Source: Pseudomonas sp. P7548 (GTDB taxonomy: Bacteria; Pseudomonadota; Gammaproteobacteria; Pseudomonadales; Pseudomonadaceae). Taken from it: DNA of 64,000 nt. Of the stretch, positions 30,044 through 39,451 are shown in pieces; position 1 is the first letter of the stretch; each line of letters begins with the position of its first letter. Below the pieces are notes generated by a model that saw nothing but the letters and a program-made list of their open reading frames with translations, ran no database searches and had not been told where the DNA came from. Position numbers and translations under genes: made by a program. Location of the stretch: positions 62,001-126,000 of the forward strand of contig NZ_JACARO010000018.1 in NCBI RefSeq assembly GCF_013386585.1, given 5' to 3'.

Positions 30044-30759
30044 GGCGAGACCTTCACGACAATGGCGGTGATGTTGTCCGGTGCGCCCCGGTTAAGCCCC
30101 AGGTGCACCAGGCTGCGCACGATTTCGTCGGGGGCGTCGTGGCTCAGCACTTCGCGGATTTCATGGTCTTCGACGGTCTTGTTCAGGCCATCGCTGCACA
30201 GCAGGTAGCTGTCGCCGGGGGCGATCAGCAGGTCGGTGACAGCCAGGTCCAACTGCGCCTCCACCCCGATGGCGCGGGTGACGATGTTGGCGCGCGGGTG
30301 TACGCGGGCGTCGGCTTCGCTGAGCAGGCCGCTGTCTTGCAGGTCCTGCACGTAGCTGTGATCGCGGGAGATGCCTTCCAGCACGCCATCGCGCAGGCGG
30401 TACAAACGGCTGTCGCCGGCCCACAGGCACACGCCTCGCAGACCGCGCGCCGCCAGCACCACAACGGTGCTGCCCATCAGGCTCACGCCACGGTTGGCGG
30501 TTTCTTCACGCACGGCGGCGTTGATGCGGATCAGGTCATTGCGCAGGGCCGCCGAGTACTCGTCCAGGGAACGCCCCACCGGCACGCCGCGCAGGCTGTC
30601 GACGATCAGGCTGCTGACATAGTCGCCCGCCGCATGCCCGCCCATGCCGTCGGCCACCACCCACAGGCGGTTCTCCGGCAGGTCCAGGCACGCGTCTTCA
30701 TTGACCTGGCGGACCATGCCCACATGGCTTTTGCTCGCGGATTTGAACGTCGACCCCAT
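30040..30759 (-). CDS. pppA: PP2C-family protein phosphatase PppA
   Basis: 239 aa. PP2C motifs: 'VRQVNEDACL' (metal-binding aspartate), 'WVVADGMGGHAAGDYVS' (D37-G38), 'YLLCSDGLNKTV' and a C-terminal 'GAPDNITAIVVKV'. It reverses PpkA phosphorylation of the FHA protein, shutting firing down and allowing the machine to be repositioned. The ATGA overlap with ppkA keeps kinase and phosphatase coupled. Confidence 0.95.
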   Translation of the reverse strand: MGSTFKSASKSHVGMVRQVNEDACLDLPENRLWVVADGMGGHAAGDYVSSLIVDSLRGVPVGRSLDEYSAALRNDLIRINAAVREETANRGVSLMGSTVVVLAARGLRGVCLWAGDSRLYRLRDGVLEGISRDHSYVQDLQDSGLLSEADARVHPRANIVTRAIGVEAQLDLAVTDLLIAPGDSYLLCSDGLNKTVEDHEIREVLSHDAPDEIVRSLVHLGLNRGAPDNITAIVVKVSP

Positions 30760-31413
30760 CTACACCACACCTTCTTGTCCGAGCAAAAACTGCGCAAAAT
30801 CGCCGGCGGCAGGCAGGCCCTGACACCGTAATAAACCAGGGGAAATCTGTTGCGAACCGCGACCCCACCACAGGCTCGCCCCTTCGCAGGCCTGTTCGGC
30901 CAGCGCGGCCAGGCGCCCGTGGGGCACGGTGGCGGCCACCCGTTGCAGGCCAGCGAAACGGCTGTCCACCGCACGAGCCTCACTGCTCGGCAGGCCCAGG
31001 TTGTCGAGGCCCTCGTTGAAACGTTCGAAGGTGGCGCCGGCCTCCAGGGTGCTGAGCAGCAGTTCTTCTGCTTGCTCGAACCAGGTGTCCGGCCCGCCGA
31101 CCAGAGACGCGGGGTTGGTGTCGTGGTCGAGCAAGGTGACCACCGCCAGCGGAAAATAACGCCCGACCCGGTCAATGCTCGGCATCACCACACCCGCTGC
31201 GGCGTCCGGCCCGCACACGCCCGGCGCCAGCACAAAACGCCACAGTGGGCTGACCAGGTAGGTGTTGAGCCAGTCACCGCCGAGGCTGTTCTGACTGGCG
31301 AGCAAACCTGCTGCCAGCCAGCTGTCCCACGGGCCGATAAAGCTCTGGGGCAAGGCACGGCTGACAAAGTCACCCCGGCTGGCCAACTTGCCGTAGAAGC
31401 CCAGCGTCGTCAT
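30760..31413 (-). CDS. tagF: T6SS-associated protein TagF
   Basis: 217 aa, DUF2094/TagF family: 'MTTLGFYGKLASRGDFVSRALP', 'PSIDRVGRYFPLAVVTLL' and C-terminal 'SLWWGRGSQQ...PAAGDFAQFLLG'. In P. aeruginosa TagF represses the H1-T6SS post-translationally, independently of PpkA. Its stop abuts the pppA start directly, and its ATG overlaps the tssM TGA (ATGA). A longer frame upstream lies inside tssM and is rejected. Confidence 0.9.
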   Translation of the reverse strand: MTTLGFYGKLASRGDFVSRALPQSFIGPWDSWLAAGLLASQNSLGGDWLNTYLVSPLWRFVLAPGVCGPDAAAGVVMPSIDRVGRYFPLAVVTLLDHDTNPASLVGGPDTWFEQAEELLLSTLEAGATFERFNEGLDNLGLPSSEARAVDSRFAGLQRVAATVPHGRLAALAEQACEGASLWWGRGSQQISPGLLRCQGLPAAGDFAQFLLGQEGVV

Positions 31414-34400
31414 AGCCGCTCCGGCAGGCTGAAGCCGCTGAGTACCCGGCTCTTGAACGGGTTGAAGGCACTGTTGGCGCGCAACTCGTAGGCGATGCTT
31501 GCGCCGTCGACCCGCAGGCGCAGGTTGAAGCGGTCCGGCGAGTTGCCGGCCGTGAGGTCCGACTGCTCCAGCAGGCGGAACCAGGCCCACGGCCCGTCCA
31601 GGGTCACGCCGGAACGGCCACTGGCCGACGGCGGCATGATGGAAATCCGCACCACGCCAATGCTGCCGGGGTTTGGCCATTGCATGGCCACCGGGCGGCT
31701 GGGGCCGTGGTCGTAGCTCAGTTGCTGGCCATCCAGATCCAGCAGGAACTGGGTGATGGTCGGGTCCATCGACACCGGCTTGAGTTCAAAACGCACGATG
31801 GGCTGGGTGCCCCCGACGCGGAAGAACGCATCCCGGATCGCCGCCGCACGCTGGAAGGTTTGCAGCACGCCCGGCGCAATCCCCAGTTTCTGCGCCGCGC
31901 CCGGCTGCCAGCGCCAGGTCTGGGCCGAAGTGTCCACGTAAGGCTGCAGGTATTTGCGGAAGTAGTTATCCATCACCCCGCCCACCCCGAAGAACTGGCC
32001 GAAGTCGTCCAGGGTGGCATCCCGTGCACTGCCCGGCGCCATCGGGTAACGCCCGGCCAGGGACTGGCGATACACGTTGACCACTTCGCTGACCCACGCC
32101 GCGTTCAGTTGGTTACGCACCCCGCCCATCATGGTGTTGGTGGTGGAGTTGACCACCGACTTGACCATGCCTTGCACCAGCGGCGGCTGACGCTCGGCAT
32201 TCAGGCTGACCCGCGTGGCCGCAGCCGCCGCCTGGTTCTTCGCCTCGCCGAGCAAGGCGTCGCCACTGGCACCGACCATGGCGCTGACCTGCACGTACAG
32301 CGCATTCATGTCGGCCAGCAGGCCATCGATGGCCGCTGGCTCACCTTCGTTTTTGCTGACAATGCTGTTGAGTTCGGCAAAGTGCGCGGTCACCGGATCA
32401 TCCGCAGCAGCCGGCGCGCTGGCCGTCGGTTGCTCCTGGCCGAGCAGGCTGCCCAGGCGCTCCTTGAGCTTGTCCACGCCGCCTTCCACCGGCACACCTT
32501 TGGCGGCCAGTTGGCGCTCTTCGGCTTGCAGGTCGGTTTCCTTGGCCACCGCCACCAGCAGTTTCTTCAGTGGCGAGGTCGGGCCGGAGATCACCCGCAG
32601 CACGTCGGCCGCCTGGGCCACGCTGGTGATCGGCACAAAGTCGATATCTGCCAGCAGCGCGTCCCACTGGCGTTGATAGTCCTGGAAGTACAAACGGCGC
32701 ACATCGCCGGCCAGGCTCACCACGTTTTGCTGATCCGCCTGTTCGTGGCCCAGCACCCACTGCTCTTCGGCCAGGGTGCCGGTCTGGTTCAGGCTGCTGA
32801 GCAAGAACGCCTGGCGATAGCCCTTGGCGGTGAAAAACCCACTCAACGGCTCGCCCAGGGGCTTGCCGCTTTTGCGGCTGAACACCAGCGCCGCATCACG
32901 GCCTGCAGCTTCGTTGAGGCGAAAATCCGGGATGCCTTCGGGCAGTTTCTGACGTTTGACCCGGTCATACACACGCTGCGCCACCGGCAGTTGTTGCAGT
33001 TGTCGGCGCAGGTCGTCGATCAAGCGTGGGTCCAGGCGCGCATTCGGCGGATGGCGCTCGAACAGCGCCTGCAAGTGCCCGCTCAGGGCCTGGCGCTGAT
33101 CGGCCGGCAGGTCGCGCGGCAGGTTGCGGTCCCAGTCGAGGGCGATCCAGGCCTTGATGAAGTCCGGGTCGTAATGCTCGCTGTCGGCCAGCATCAGGTA
33201 GGCCTTGAGGCCTTCGTAGAGGAAGTCGGAATTGCCGCCGCCGTGCAGTTGCTCTTCGATGCGCGTCACCAGGCGTGGCGCGAACACGGCGATCAACAGC
33301 TTGCGGTAGACACTGGCCGACTCGGCTTCGAGCATGTCGCCCTGGTAAAGCCCCAGCCCTTCGGACCAGCTCGGCGAGTCACCCGCCAGGTGCTTCACCG
33401 CGTTGAGCAATGGCAGCACGGCGAGGACTTCACGCTGCGCCGGACTCAGGCTCTGTACCGCCTGCCCCAGCGGCGCGACCTTCTGGTCAACCTGGGCGAT
33501 GTAGGCCTGGTTGGCGCGATAACTCACCCACCACAGGCCACTGACCACCACGACCACCGCCACGGTGGCCGCCAGCACGCCACGCGCAATCCACTTGCGT
33601 CGACGCTCGACCTTGGGGTTCACGCCCACCAGCCCGCGTTCGGCAAACGCCACGGCGGTGAAGAGTTTTTCGATGAAGTAACTGCGCCCGGTGCCGCTCT
33701 GGCGCGCCAGTTGTTGGCGGTCCAGGTTCATGCTCTGGGCCATGGCGCCGATCAGGCGATCAATCGGGCTGCCCTCCTGGGTGCCGCTGGTGAAATACAC
33801 ACCGCGCAGCAACACGCGCTCTTCAAAGGCATTGGGTTTGAACACACCTTCGAGGAAGCTTTGCAGGCAATCTTTCAACGCGCCGAACTGCTGCGGGAAG
33901 CCGTAGATCAGGTCGCGGCGCGCCGGGTCGCGCTCCTGTTGCAGGCGTTCCACCAGGCGTTCGTTGAGGCGCTGTTCCAGCCCGGCGAATTCGCTTTGCA
34001 GGTGCGCCAGCGGGCTGTCGCTGTTCTTGCCATCGTCCAGGGCAAAGGTCATGCCCCACACCTGGGCGCGGTCTTCCTTGCTCAGGTTGTCGAAGAACTC
34101 CATGAAGCCTGGTACCAAGTCGAGCTTGGTCAGCATCAGGTAGATGGGGAAGCGCACGCCCAACTGGGTGTACAGCTCCTGGATACGCAGGCGGATGGCG
34201 GCCGCGTGGGCGGCGCGTTCCGCGTCGGTGCCCAGCAACAGGTCCGACAGGCTGATGGCGATAAACGCGCCATCGATGGGGCGGCGCGAGCGCTGCTTTT
34301 TCAGCAGGTCGAGAAAGCCCAGCCATGCGGCCTTGTCCACCGTGGAGTTGCTGTCCTGGGTGGTGTAGCGGCCTGCCGTGTCGAGCAACACCGCCTGGTC

Positions 34401-34910
34401 GGTGAACCACCAATCACAGTTGCGTGTGCCGCCGACGCCGCGCACGGCACCGGCGCCCAACTGGGCCGCCAATGGGAAATGCAGGCCGGAGTTGACCAGC
34501 GCGGTGGTCTTGCCCGAACCCGGTGGGCCGATGATCACGTACCACGGCAGCTCGTAGAGGTTGCGGCGCTCATCGCCACCCAACTTCGCCTTTTTCAGCA
34601 GTGCCAGGGCCTCGTCCATGCGCTGGCGCAGGGTGGTGAGTTCTTCGGCGGTGGCCACGCTGTTGGGGTCGGCCGGGGTTTCGGCGGCCAGGCTGCGCAT
34701 CACTTCGGCGGCCTGGCGACGGGCCTGGATGATGCGAAATACGCGGTAGGCGATCCACACCGCGAACACCAGGATGATCAGCGCCCAGCGGCGGCCTTCC
34801 GGCACCAAGGCATCGAGCAACGGCCCGACAAACCAGATGATCAGGCTCAAGGCGATCAGGCCCAGCACCGGGATCACCCAGCGAATCATGAAACTGAAAA
34901 ACGCCTTCAC
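31410..34910 (-). CDS. tssM: T6SS inner-membrane core protein TssM (IcmF)
   Basis: 1166 aa, full length for IcmF. Two N-terminal membrane segments (about 12-30 and 42-58), a cytoplasmic GTPase-like domain with intact Walker A 'GPPGSGKT' (128-135), a third membrane segment near 435-460 ('GVLAATVAVVVVVSGLWWVSY'), then the large periplasmic part that contacts TssJ. TssM, TssL and TssJ form the envelope-spanning membrane complex. The start overlaps tssL by 4 bases. Confidence 0.96.
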   Translation of the reverse strand: MKAFFSFMIRWVIPVLGLIALSLIIWFVGPLLDALVPEGRRWALIILVFAVWIAYRVFRIIQARRQAAEVMRSLAAETPADPNSVATAEELTTLRQRMDEALALLKKAKLGGDERRNLYELPWYVIIGPPGSGKTTALVNSGLHFPLAAQLGAGAVRGVGGTRNCDWWFTDQAVLLDTAGRYTTQDSNSTVDKAAWLGFLDLLKKQRSRRPIDGAFIAISLSDLLLGTDAERAAHAAAIRLRIQELYTQLGVRFPIYLMLTKLDLVPGFMEFFDNLSKEDRAQVWGMTFALDDGKNSDSPLAHLQSEFAGLEQRLNERLVERLQQERDPARRDLIYGFPQQFGALKDCLQSFLEGVFKPNAFEERVLLRGVYFTSGTQEGSPIDRLIGAMAQSMNLDRQQLARQSGTGRSYFIEKLFTAVAFAERGLVGVNPKVERRRKWIARGVLAATVAVVVVVSGLWWVSYRANQAYIAQVDQKVAPLGQAVQSLSPAQREVLAVLPLLNAVKHLAGDSPSWSEGLGLYQGDMLEAESASVYRKLLIAVFAPRLVTRIEEQLHGGGNSDFLYEGLKAYLMLADSEHYDPDFIKAWIALDWDRNLPRDLPADQRQALSGHLQALFERHPPNARLDPRLIDDLRRQLQQLPVAQRVYDRVKRQKLPEGIPDFRLNEAAGRDAALVFSRKSGKPLGEPLSGFFTAKGYRQAFLLSSLNQTGTLAEEQWVLGHEQADQQNVVSLAGDVRRLYFQDYQRQWDALLADIDFVPITSVAQAADVLRVISGPTSPLKKLLVAVAKETDLQAEERQLAAKGVPVEGGVDKLKERLGSLLGQEQPTASAPAAADDPVTAHFAELNSIVSKNEGEPAAIDGLLADMNALYVQVSAMVGASGDALLGEAKNQAAAAATRVSLNAERQPPLVQGMVKSVVNSTTNTMMGGVRNQLNAAWVSEVVNVYRQSLAGRYPMAPGSARDATLDDFGQFFGVGGVMDNYFRKYLQPYVDTSAQTWRWQPGAAQKLGIAPGVLQTFQRAAAIRDAFFRVGGTQPIVRFELKPVSMDPTITQFLLDLDGQQLSYDHGPSRPVAMQWPNPGSIGVVRISIMPPSASGRSGVTLDGPWAWFRLLEQSDLTAGNSPDRFNLRLRVDGASIAYELRANSAFNPFKSRVLSGFSLPERL

Positions 34911-36196
34911 TCGACGCCCTCCGCCAATACAGTGATTTCAACCCGACGATTGCGGGCACGGCCTTCGGCTGTGCTGTTGGTGGCAACAGGCTCCGTGTCG
35001 CTGCGGCCTTCGGCGCTGAAGCGCTCGGCCTGGCCAGTCTTGGCCGCCAGGATCTCCAGCACCGACTTGGCCCGCGCTTCCGACAGCGCCCAGTTGGACG
35101 GGAAGCGCAGCGTGGCAATCGGCCGGTTATCGCTGTGGCCGGTGACGCGCACCTGGCCTTTCACTTTGCGAATGGCGTCGGCGATGCGCAGCATCAGCGG
35201 CTGGTAGTCATCGACGATGCTGGAACTGGCGGACGCGAACAGCTCGTCGCCCCGGATGGTCACCACCGAACGGTCCACTGCGTCTTCCACGGCCACGCGC
35301 CCGGCCTTGATGTCTTCTACCAGGAAGCCCGCCAGGCGGGGTCGCTCGATCACCCTGGGCTGCGCCACTGGGCGGTCGATGGCTTGCACTGGAATCTCGC
35401 CCAGAGCATGGATATTTTTGAACACCGGCTCGGCATCCGACGCCAGCTTGAGGCGCAAGCCGAACAGCAACGCCAGCAACAGCGCAACGCCGATGGCCAC
35501 CGCGATCCACGGCGGCATGAATTGGGCCAGCCGATCGCGGGCCACGGTCACACCGCGCCAGTGCGGCGACAGCTCACGCTCGTGCTCGCCACGGGCGCTG
35601 CGAATCGCCGCAGCGGTACGTTCACGCAACGCTTCCAGCTGGCTGCGGCCGTCGTTCATCACGCGGTAGCGGCCTTCGAAACCCAGGCACATGCACAGGT
35701 ACAACAGCTCCAGCAGGTACAGGCGTTCCCGTGGGCTCTGCAGGCAGTGGTCGAGCAACTGGAAGACCTTTTCGCCGCCCCAGGCCTCGTTGTGCACGGT
35801 GATCAACAGGCTCTGCTTGCCCCAATCGCTGGTGCTGCCCCACGGCGTGCTCAGCACCGCTTCATCAAGGGCGGTGCACAACGCGTAGCGCGCCAGCAGC
35901 ACTTCATTGCGCGCAATACCGGCGGCTTCGGCGCGCTCTTCGAACTGGCGCAGGTACGCCAGCAACTGCGCACGCAGGCTGGCGGGCGCCGGGTGGGCGA
36001 TGGTGTTGCGCAGACGCGTCAGCAGCGCCAACAACGGGCCAGCCGCACTTTCCAGCGGGTTGAGACCCTGGCTCTTGCCGGTGAGCATCGGCGCGGCCGG
36101 CATCGACAAAGGCGCGGGTTCGGCACGCGCGGGTTCTGGCGCACGGCCACCCGGGCGCGGCATGAACTGGGTGCGGTCGTCATCATTGGGATGCAT
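34907..36196 (-). CDS. tssL: T6SS inner-membrane protein TssL (DotU) with OmpA peptidoglycan-binding extension
   Basis: 429 aa. A cytoplasmic DotU domain (about 45-215; 'LARYALCTALDEAVLSTPWG', 'ELLYLCMCLGFEGRY') and one membrane segment ('WIAVAIGVALLLALLFGL', about 231-248) precede a C-terminal OmpA-like domain ('VRVTGHSDNRPIATLRFPS', 'NWALSEARAKSVLEIL', 'GRARNRRVEITV'). This is the extended TssL that binds peptidoglycan directly, so no separate anchor such as TagL is needed. The gap to tssK is 6 bases. Confidence 0.95.
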   Translation of the reverse strand: MHPNDDDRTQFMPRPGGRAPEPARAEPAPLSMPAAPMLTGKSQGLNPLESAAGPLLALLTRLRNTIAHPAPASLRAQLLAYLRQFEERAEAAGIARNEVLLARYALCTALDEAVLSTPWGSTSDWGKQSLLITVHNEAWGGEKVFQLLDHCLQSPRERLYLLELLYLCMCLGFEGRYRVMNDGRSQLEALRERTAAAIRSARGEHERELSPHWRGVTVARDRLAQFMPPWIAVAIGVALLLALLFGLRLKLASDAEPVFKNIHALGEIPVQAIDRPVAQPRVIERPRLAGFLVEDIKAGRVAVEDAVDRSVVTIRGDELFASASSSIVDDYQPLMLRIADAIRKVKGQVRVTGHSDNRPIATLRFPSNWALSEARAKSVLEILAAKTGQAERFSAEGRSDTEPVATNSTAEGRARNRRVEITVLAEGVE

Positions 36197-36202
36197 CGCG
36201 GA

Positions 36203-37537
36203 TTATCCTCGGATCGCCCAGAAGGCCAGGTTCAAGCCCGGGAACTGCCCGGCGATGTGGAAGGCAAACCCACCGGAATTGCTCAACTGCTGCCAGTGCT
36301 CGCTGCCCCGGTCCAGTTCGTAATAGGTGGAGCCGGCGTGGTAGGGGATCTGCCGTGGCGCCACCGGCAACGGCAGCAGGCCGATGCCCGGCAGTTGCAG
36401 GTTGACCATGTCGCGGATGTGTTCCACCGAGCCGACCTTGCTCTGCTGGCCGAAGCGCGCGCGCAGGGTTTCGCCGGGCACATCGGCGCGTACCACGAGG
36501 ATGAAGCTGGCGCTGTCGATCAGGGTCTTGTCGGCCAGCATCGCCACGTGGATGCCGTAGGCTTTCTCGACAATCGGGATCGGCGTGGCCTTGCTGTCGA
36601 TCAGCATCGACAGGGCCTCGCGCAGCGCCGCCATCACCGGGGCAAAGCTCAAGGCCAGGTCGTCGTGCTGGTAGTGCGGGTATTCCTGGGGGCGCCGGCC
36701 GGTGGTGGAGAAGGTGGAGAATTCGCCGGCCAGGCTCACCAGCTCGCTGAAAAAACGCTCCGGGTGCAACGGGCTCAACTGGCTGAAATGCTGGATCAGC
36801 GGCTGGGCGCGGTTGACCAATTGCAGCAGCATGAAGTCGGCAATCTCCGACGCGCCACCGGCGCCCGAGGCGACCACGCGGCCGGCCAGGGCTTCGCCAC
36901 GCTGGTGCAAAAGGCCCAGCAGTTCGCTGCGGAACGCCGTGAGCGGTTTGCTGGCGGCCACGTCGAGCACCGGCGGGATATAGGTGTCGTCGAGCACCAG
37001 CGCACGGTCGGCGCGTTTTTCCTTGATGCGCACCAGGCCCACGGCGGCGTAATCGCTGATGCCGTCCTGGGCGGTCAACAGGCGCAGGGCCCGGGAACCC
37101 ACGGCCACCGGCGCGCGGTTTTCGAACGGCGCGTTGTCATCACGCACTTCGCGCACCTGGCTCACATAGCGCGCGGCGCCAAGGGCTTCGCCCTCGTCGA
37201 CCGTGTCGCGGGCGCCTGCACGCTTGAGCGGCAAGGCCAGGTACACCAGACCGTCACGCAGGTTGTCGTCGATGTTCAGTGGGCTCGGCGCCAGGTCGTC
37301 CTGGGGGATATTGAACGGTGTGCCGTCGGGCAACAGGCCGCGTGCAGACACAATGGCCAGCTTGCCCTGGGCCAGCAGGCCCTGGTCGATCAGCAATTCG
37401 GAAAAACCCCAGCTGCCTGCCGACAACGGGCGGCTGCGGGCATCGATGAGGTTTTCCAGGTAACGGTCATGCTGCTGGAAGTGCTGCGTTCCGATGAACA
37501 TGCCTTCCGACCAGACCACGCGATTGTTCCAGGACAT
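36203..37537 (-). CDS. tssK: T6SS baseplate protein TssK
   Basis: 444 aa, the standard length. It starts 'MSWNNRVVWSEGMFIGTQHFQQHDRYLE', the diagnostic TssK opening. The N-terminal shoulder domain resembles phage receptor-binding proteins. TssK trimers join the TssFGE wedge to the TssLM membrane complex. It lies between tssJ and tssL, as in P. aeruginosa H1. Confidence 0.95.
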   Translation of the reverse strand: MSWNNRVVWSEGMFIGTQHFQQHDRYLENLIDARSRPLSAGSWGFSELLIDQGLLAQGKLAIVSARGLLPDGTPFNIPQDDLAPSPLNIDDNLRDGLVYLALPLKRAGARDTVDEGEALGAARYVSQVREVRDDNAPFENRAPVAVGSRALRLLTAQDGISDYAAVGLVRIKEKRADRALVLDDTYIPPVLDVAASKPLTAFRSELLGLLHQRGEALAGRVVASGAGGASEIADFMLLQLVNRAQPLIQHFSQLSPLHPERFFSELVSLAGEFSTFSTTGRRPQEYPHYQHDDLALSFAPVMAALREALSMLIDSKATPIPIVEKAYGIHVAMLADKTLIDSASFILVVRADVPGETLRARFGQQSKVGSVEHIRDMVNLQLPGIGLLPLPVAPRQIPYHAGSTYYELDRGSEHWQQLSNSGGFAFHIAGQFPGLNLAFWAIRG

Positions 37538-37555
37538 GGGGGCTCCGATTGCTTC

Positions 37556-38065
37556 TTATCTGGCAGGGCTGGATGGGGGAACCACGACGTCGGCGCGCAC
37601 GGCACGCACATCGAGGCTGATCTGGTATTCGGTGTATTGGCGCGCCGGCACATTGATCACCGTGCGCCATTGCGCGCGATCAAGCTCGCGGTAACCCACC
37701 AGCAAGCCGATCTGGCGGGTGGACGGGTCGAGGTCACGCTGAATGCTCAATTGCTGGCCGGGCTGCACCATCACTTCGTCCTGGTCCAGCAGGTCCAGGC
37801 CGAGGGTGGATTGCGCACGGTCGGCCAGGGCGAAGTAATCGGAACGGCCGAAGGTGGCGGCGTTTTTCAGCTCGAAGATGCGCACCCGCACCGGTGCCGC
37901 CTGGCCGTTGGCACCGGGGTTGAGTCCGGCAATCGCGTGGAAGTGCAATTCGACGGCAGCGGTGTCGGCTTCAGCCTCGGCCGGTGCGTCGGGTTTGGCG
38001 GCGTCCGTGGCACACGCCGTCAGCAGAAGCGCCGTGGCGGCTGCGAGTAAAAACCTGGGAATCAT
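37556..38065 (-). CDS. tssJ: T6SS outer-membrane lipoprotein TssJ
   Basis: 169 aa. The lipoprotein signal is 'MIPRFLLAAATALLLTACAT' (lipobox LTAC), followed by an Ala/Glu-rich tether and a transthyretin-like beta domain ('PVRVRIFELKNAATFGRSDYF', 'QQLSIQRDLDPSTRQIGLLVGYRELD'). The 'R..D' loop after ELK contacts TssM in characterised systems. It anchors the membrane complex to the outer membrane. Confidence 0.94.
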   Translation of the reverse strand: MIPRFLLAAATALLLTACATDAAKPDAPAEAEADTAAVELHFHAIAGLNPGANGQAAPVRVRIFELKNAATFGRSDYFALADRAQSTLGLDLLDQDEVMVQPGQQLSIQRDLDPSTRQIGLLVGYRELDRAQWRTVINVPARQYTEYQISLDVRAVRADVVVPPSSPAR

Positions 38066-38116
38066 CCTGCGTCCTCAATGACGTACTTAGCTATCCGTTA
38101 ATCCATGTACTGCGTG

Positions 38117-39451
38117 TCAGCGTCGCTGTCGGGCGCTGTGTTCTTCGTAGGCTCGGCTGAATTCGCGGCCGAACAGGTCCTGGAAGTCTTCCTGGGCCTC
38201 GCGGGAAATATTGCTGTAGAGCTCGGTGAACTGTTGCCAGTACTGGGCCTGGCGCGAACCGTTGAACAGGCTGGAGAGCCCGCCCGGCTTGCCCATGCGC
38301 TCTTCCAGCTGGGCCGGTTCAAAGCGCTTGAGCAGGTGCTTGATGGCCGCTTCCACCCCGGCCATTACCGCCAACTGGTGAGCGCGCAAGTCGTCGAAAC
38401 TGTCGCGCACTGCTGCGTCCGGCGCCATGAACGCCTGGTTGCCGTGGCGAAGCAGCAGCAGTAAGGCTTCATCGGCATTCGGGGCGAATTTCAACGGGTT
38501 GTTTTCAGCGGGCTGGATCATCGTCTGCTGCATGCGGAACTCGCCCTTGAGGCTGGCCCGGGCACGCAACACATCGATCAGGCCTTCGACCATCAGGCGG
38601 TAGCTGCGGCCGATGTTTTCCATCTGGGCGCAGGCGTCGGCCTTGTCCAGGCGCAGCTGGTCCAGGCCGGCACCGCGCAGGAAGGCTTGCAGCAGGTCGG
38701 GCTGCGCGGTATCGGCAAGCACCGGCGGCGCGATGACGGGCGCAGGGGGCGGCTCAGGTGTGGCGACTGGTACGGGCGTGGCCACCACAGGCGCGGGCGC
38801 GGGCGTGTCGCCGAACAGGTCCCAGTCCTCGGGGATCACCGAGCCGGACACCACGGGTTTTTCGACCACTGGGACTGCCACGGGCGTCGGTGGGCGGAAA
38901 TCGTGCTGCTCGGAAGGCACATGGTCCGCCACGGTCGGCGGCGGCACGGCGGTGGGGCTGAGGAAGTCGAACAGGTCGGGCAAGGTGTCCATCGAGGACG
39001 CGCCCTGAAATTGCGGGGCGATCACCGGCACGGGGGCCGGCGTGGGCGTGTTCACCACGGCCCCCATCAGTGCTTCGAAGCTGTTGGGTGAGTCCCCGAC
39101 AAACGGCTGGCTGTCGACGGCCTGCACATTGAAGTCGATGCGGGCCTGGATCTCGTAATCGCCGATACGGATCAGCTCGCCGTCCTGCAGGGGCTCGCTG
39201 TTGCCCCGGCGCAAACGAATACCGGCGTTGACCAACTCCACGCCGTTGGTGCTGTTATCGGTTAAATAATAACGGCCATCTTTGTATTGAATAACACAGT
39301 GTTGCGAAGAAACCAGACGCTCAGGATCAGGCAATACCCAGTCATTATCCGAGCTGCGGCCAATAGCCATCGAGCCCTGGTTCAAGGACTTTTCCGGACA
39401 CTGCCCAGGGGTAATCTTGTGATAACTAGTGATAGTCAAACACAGCGACAT
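38117..39451 (-). CDS. fha: T6SS forkhead-associated scaffold protein Fha
   Basis: 444 aa. The N-terminal FHA domain (about 20-105; 'SMAIGRSSDNDWVLPDPERLVSSQHCVIQY', 'LTDNSTNGVEL') has the Arg, Ser-x-x-His and Asn needed to bind phosphothreonine. The middle is Pro/Val-rich. The C-terminal TagH/ImpI domain (about 245-440) ends 'EDFQDLFGREFSRAYEEHSARQ'. In P. aeruginosa phosphorylated Fha1 promotes assembly. First gene of the left arm, with a strong AGGAGG ribosome site, divergent from tssA. Confidence 0.92.
   Translation of the reverse strand: MSLCLTITSYHKITPGQCPEKSLNQGSMAIGRSSDNDWVLPDPERLVSSQHCVIQYKDGRYYLTDNSTNGVELVNAGIRLRRGNSEPLQDGELIRIGDYEIQARIDFNVQAVDSQPFVGDSPNSFEALMGAVVNTPTPAPVPVIAPQFQGASSMDTLPDLFDFLSPTAVPPPTVADHVPSEQHDFRPPTPVAVPVVEKPVVSGSVIPEDWDLFGDTPAPAPVVATPVPVATPEPPPAPVIAPPVLADTAQPDLLQAFLRGAGLDQLRLDKADACAQMENIGRSYRLMVEGLIDVLRARASLKGEFRMQQTMIQPAENNPLKFAPNADEALLLLLRHGNQAFMAPDAAVRDSFDDLRAHQLAVMAGVEAAIKHLLKRFEPAQLEERMGKPGGLSSLFNGSRQAQYWQQFTELYSNISREAQEDFQDLFGREFSRAYEEHSARQRR

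Noticed and set aside
26957..30208. 1083-codon open frame antisense to ppkA (and tagT/pppA edges)
   Set aside because: A high-GC shadow frame. Its residues are Gln/His/Arg/Gly-rich with no domain, whereas the opposite strand encodes a complete kinase-VWA protein.
31680..35207. 1175-codon open frame antisense to tssM and tssL
   Set aside because: Same codon-bias artefact; the minus strand gives full-length TssM and the TssL end with correct motifs.
35135..38050. 971-codon open frame antisense to tssL, tssK and tssJ
   Set aside because: It spans three recognisable minus-strand genes and has low-complexity composition.
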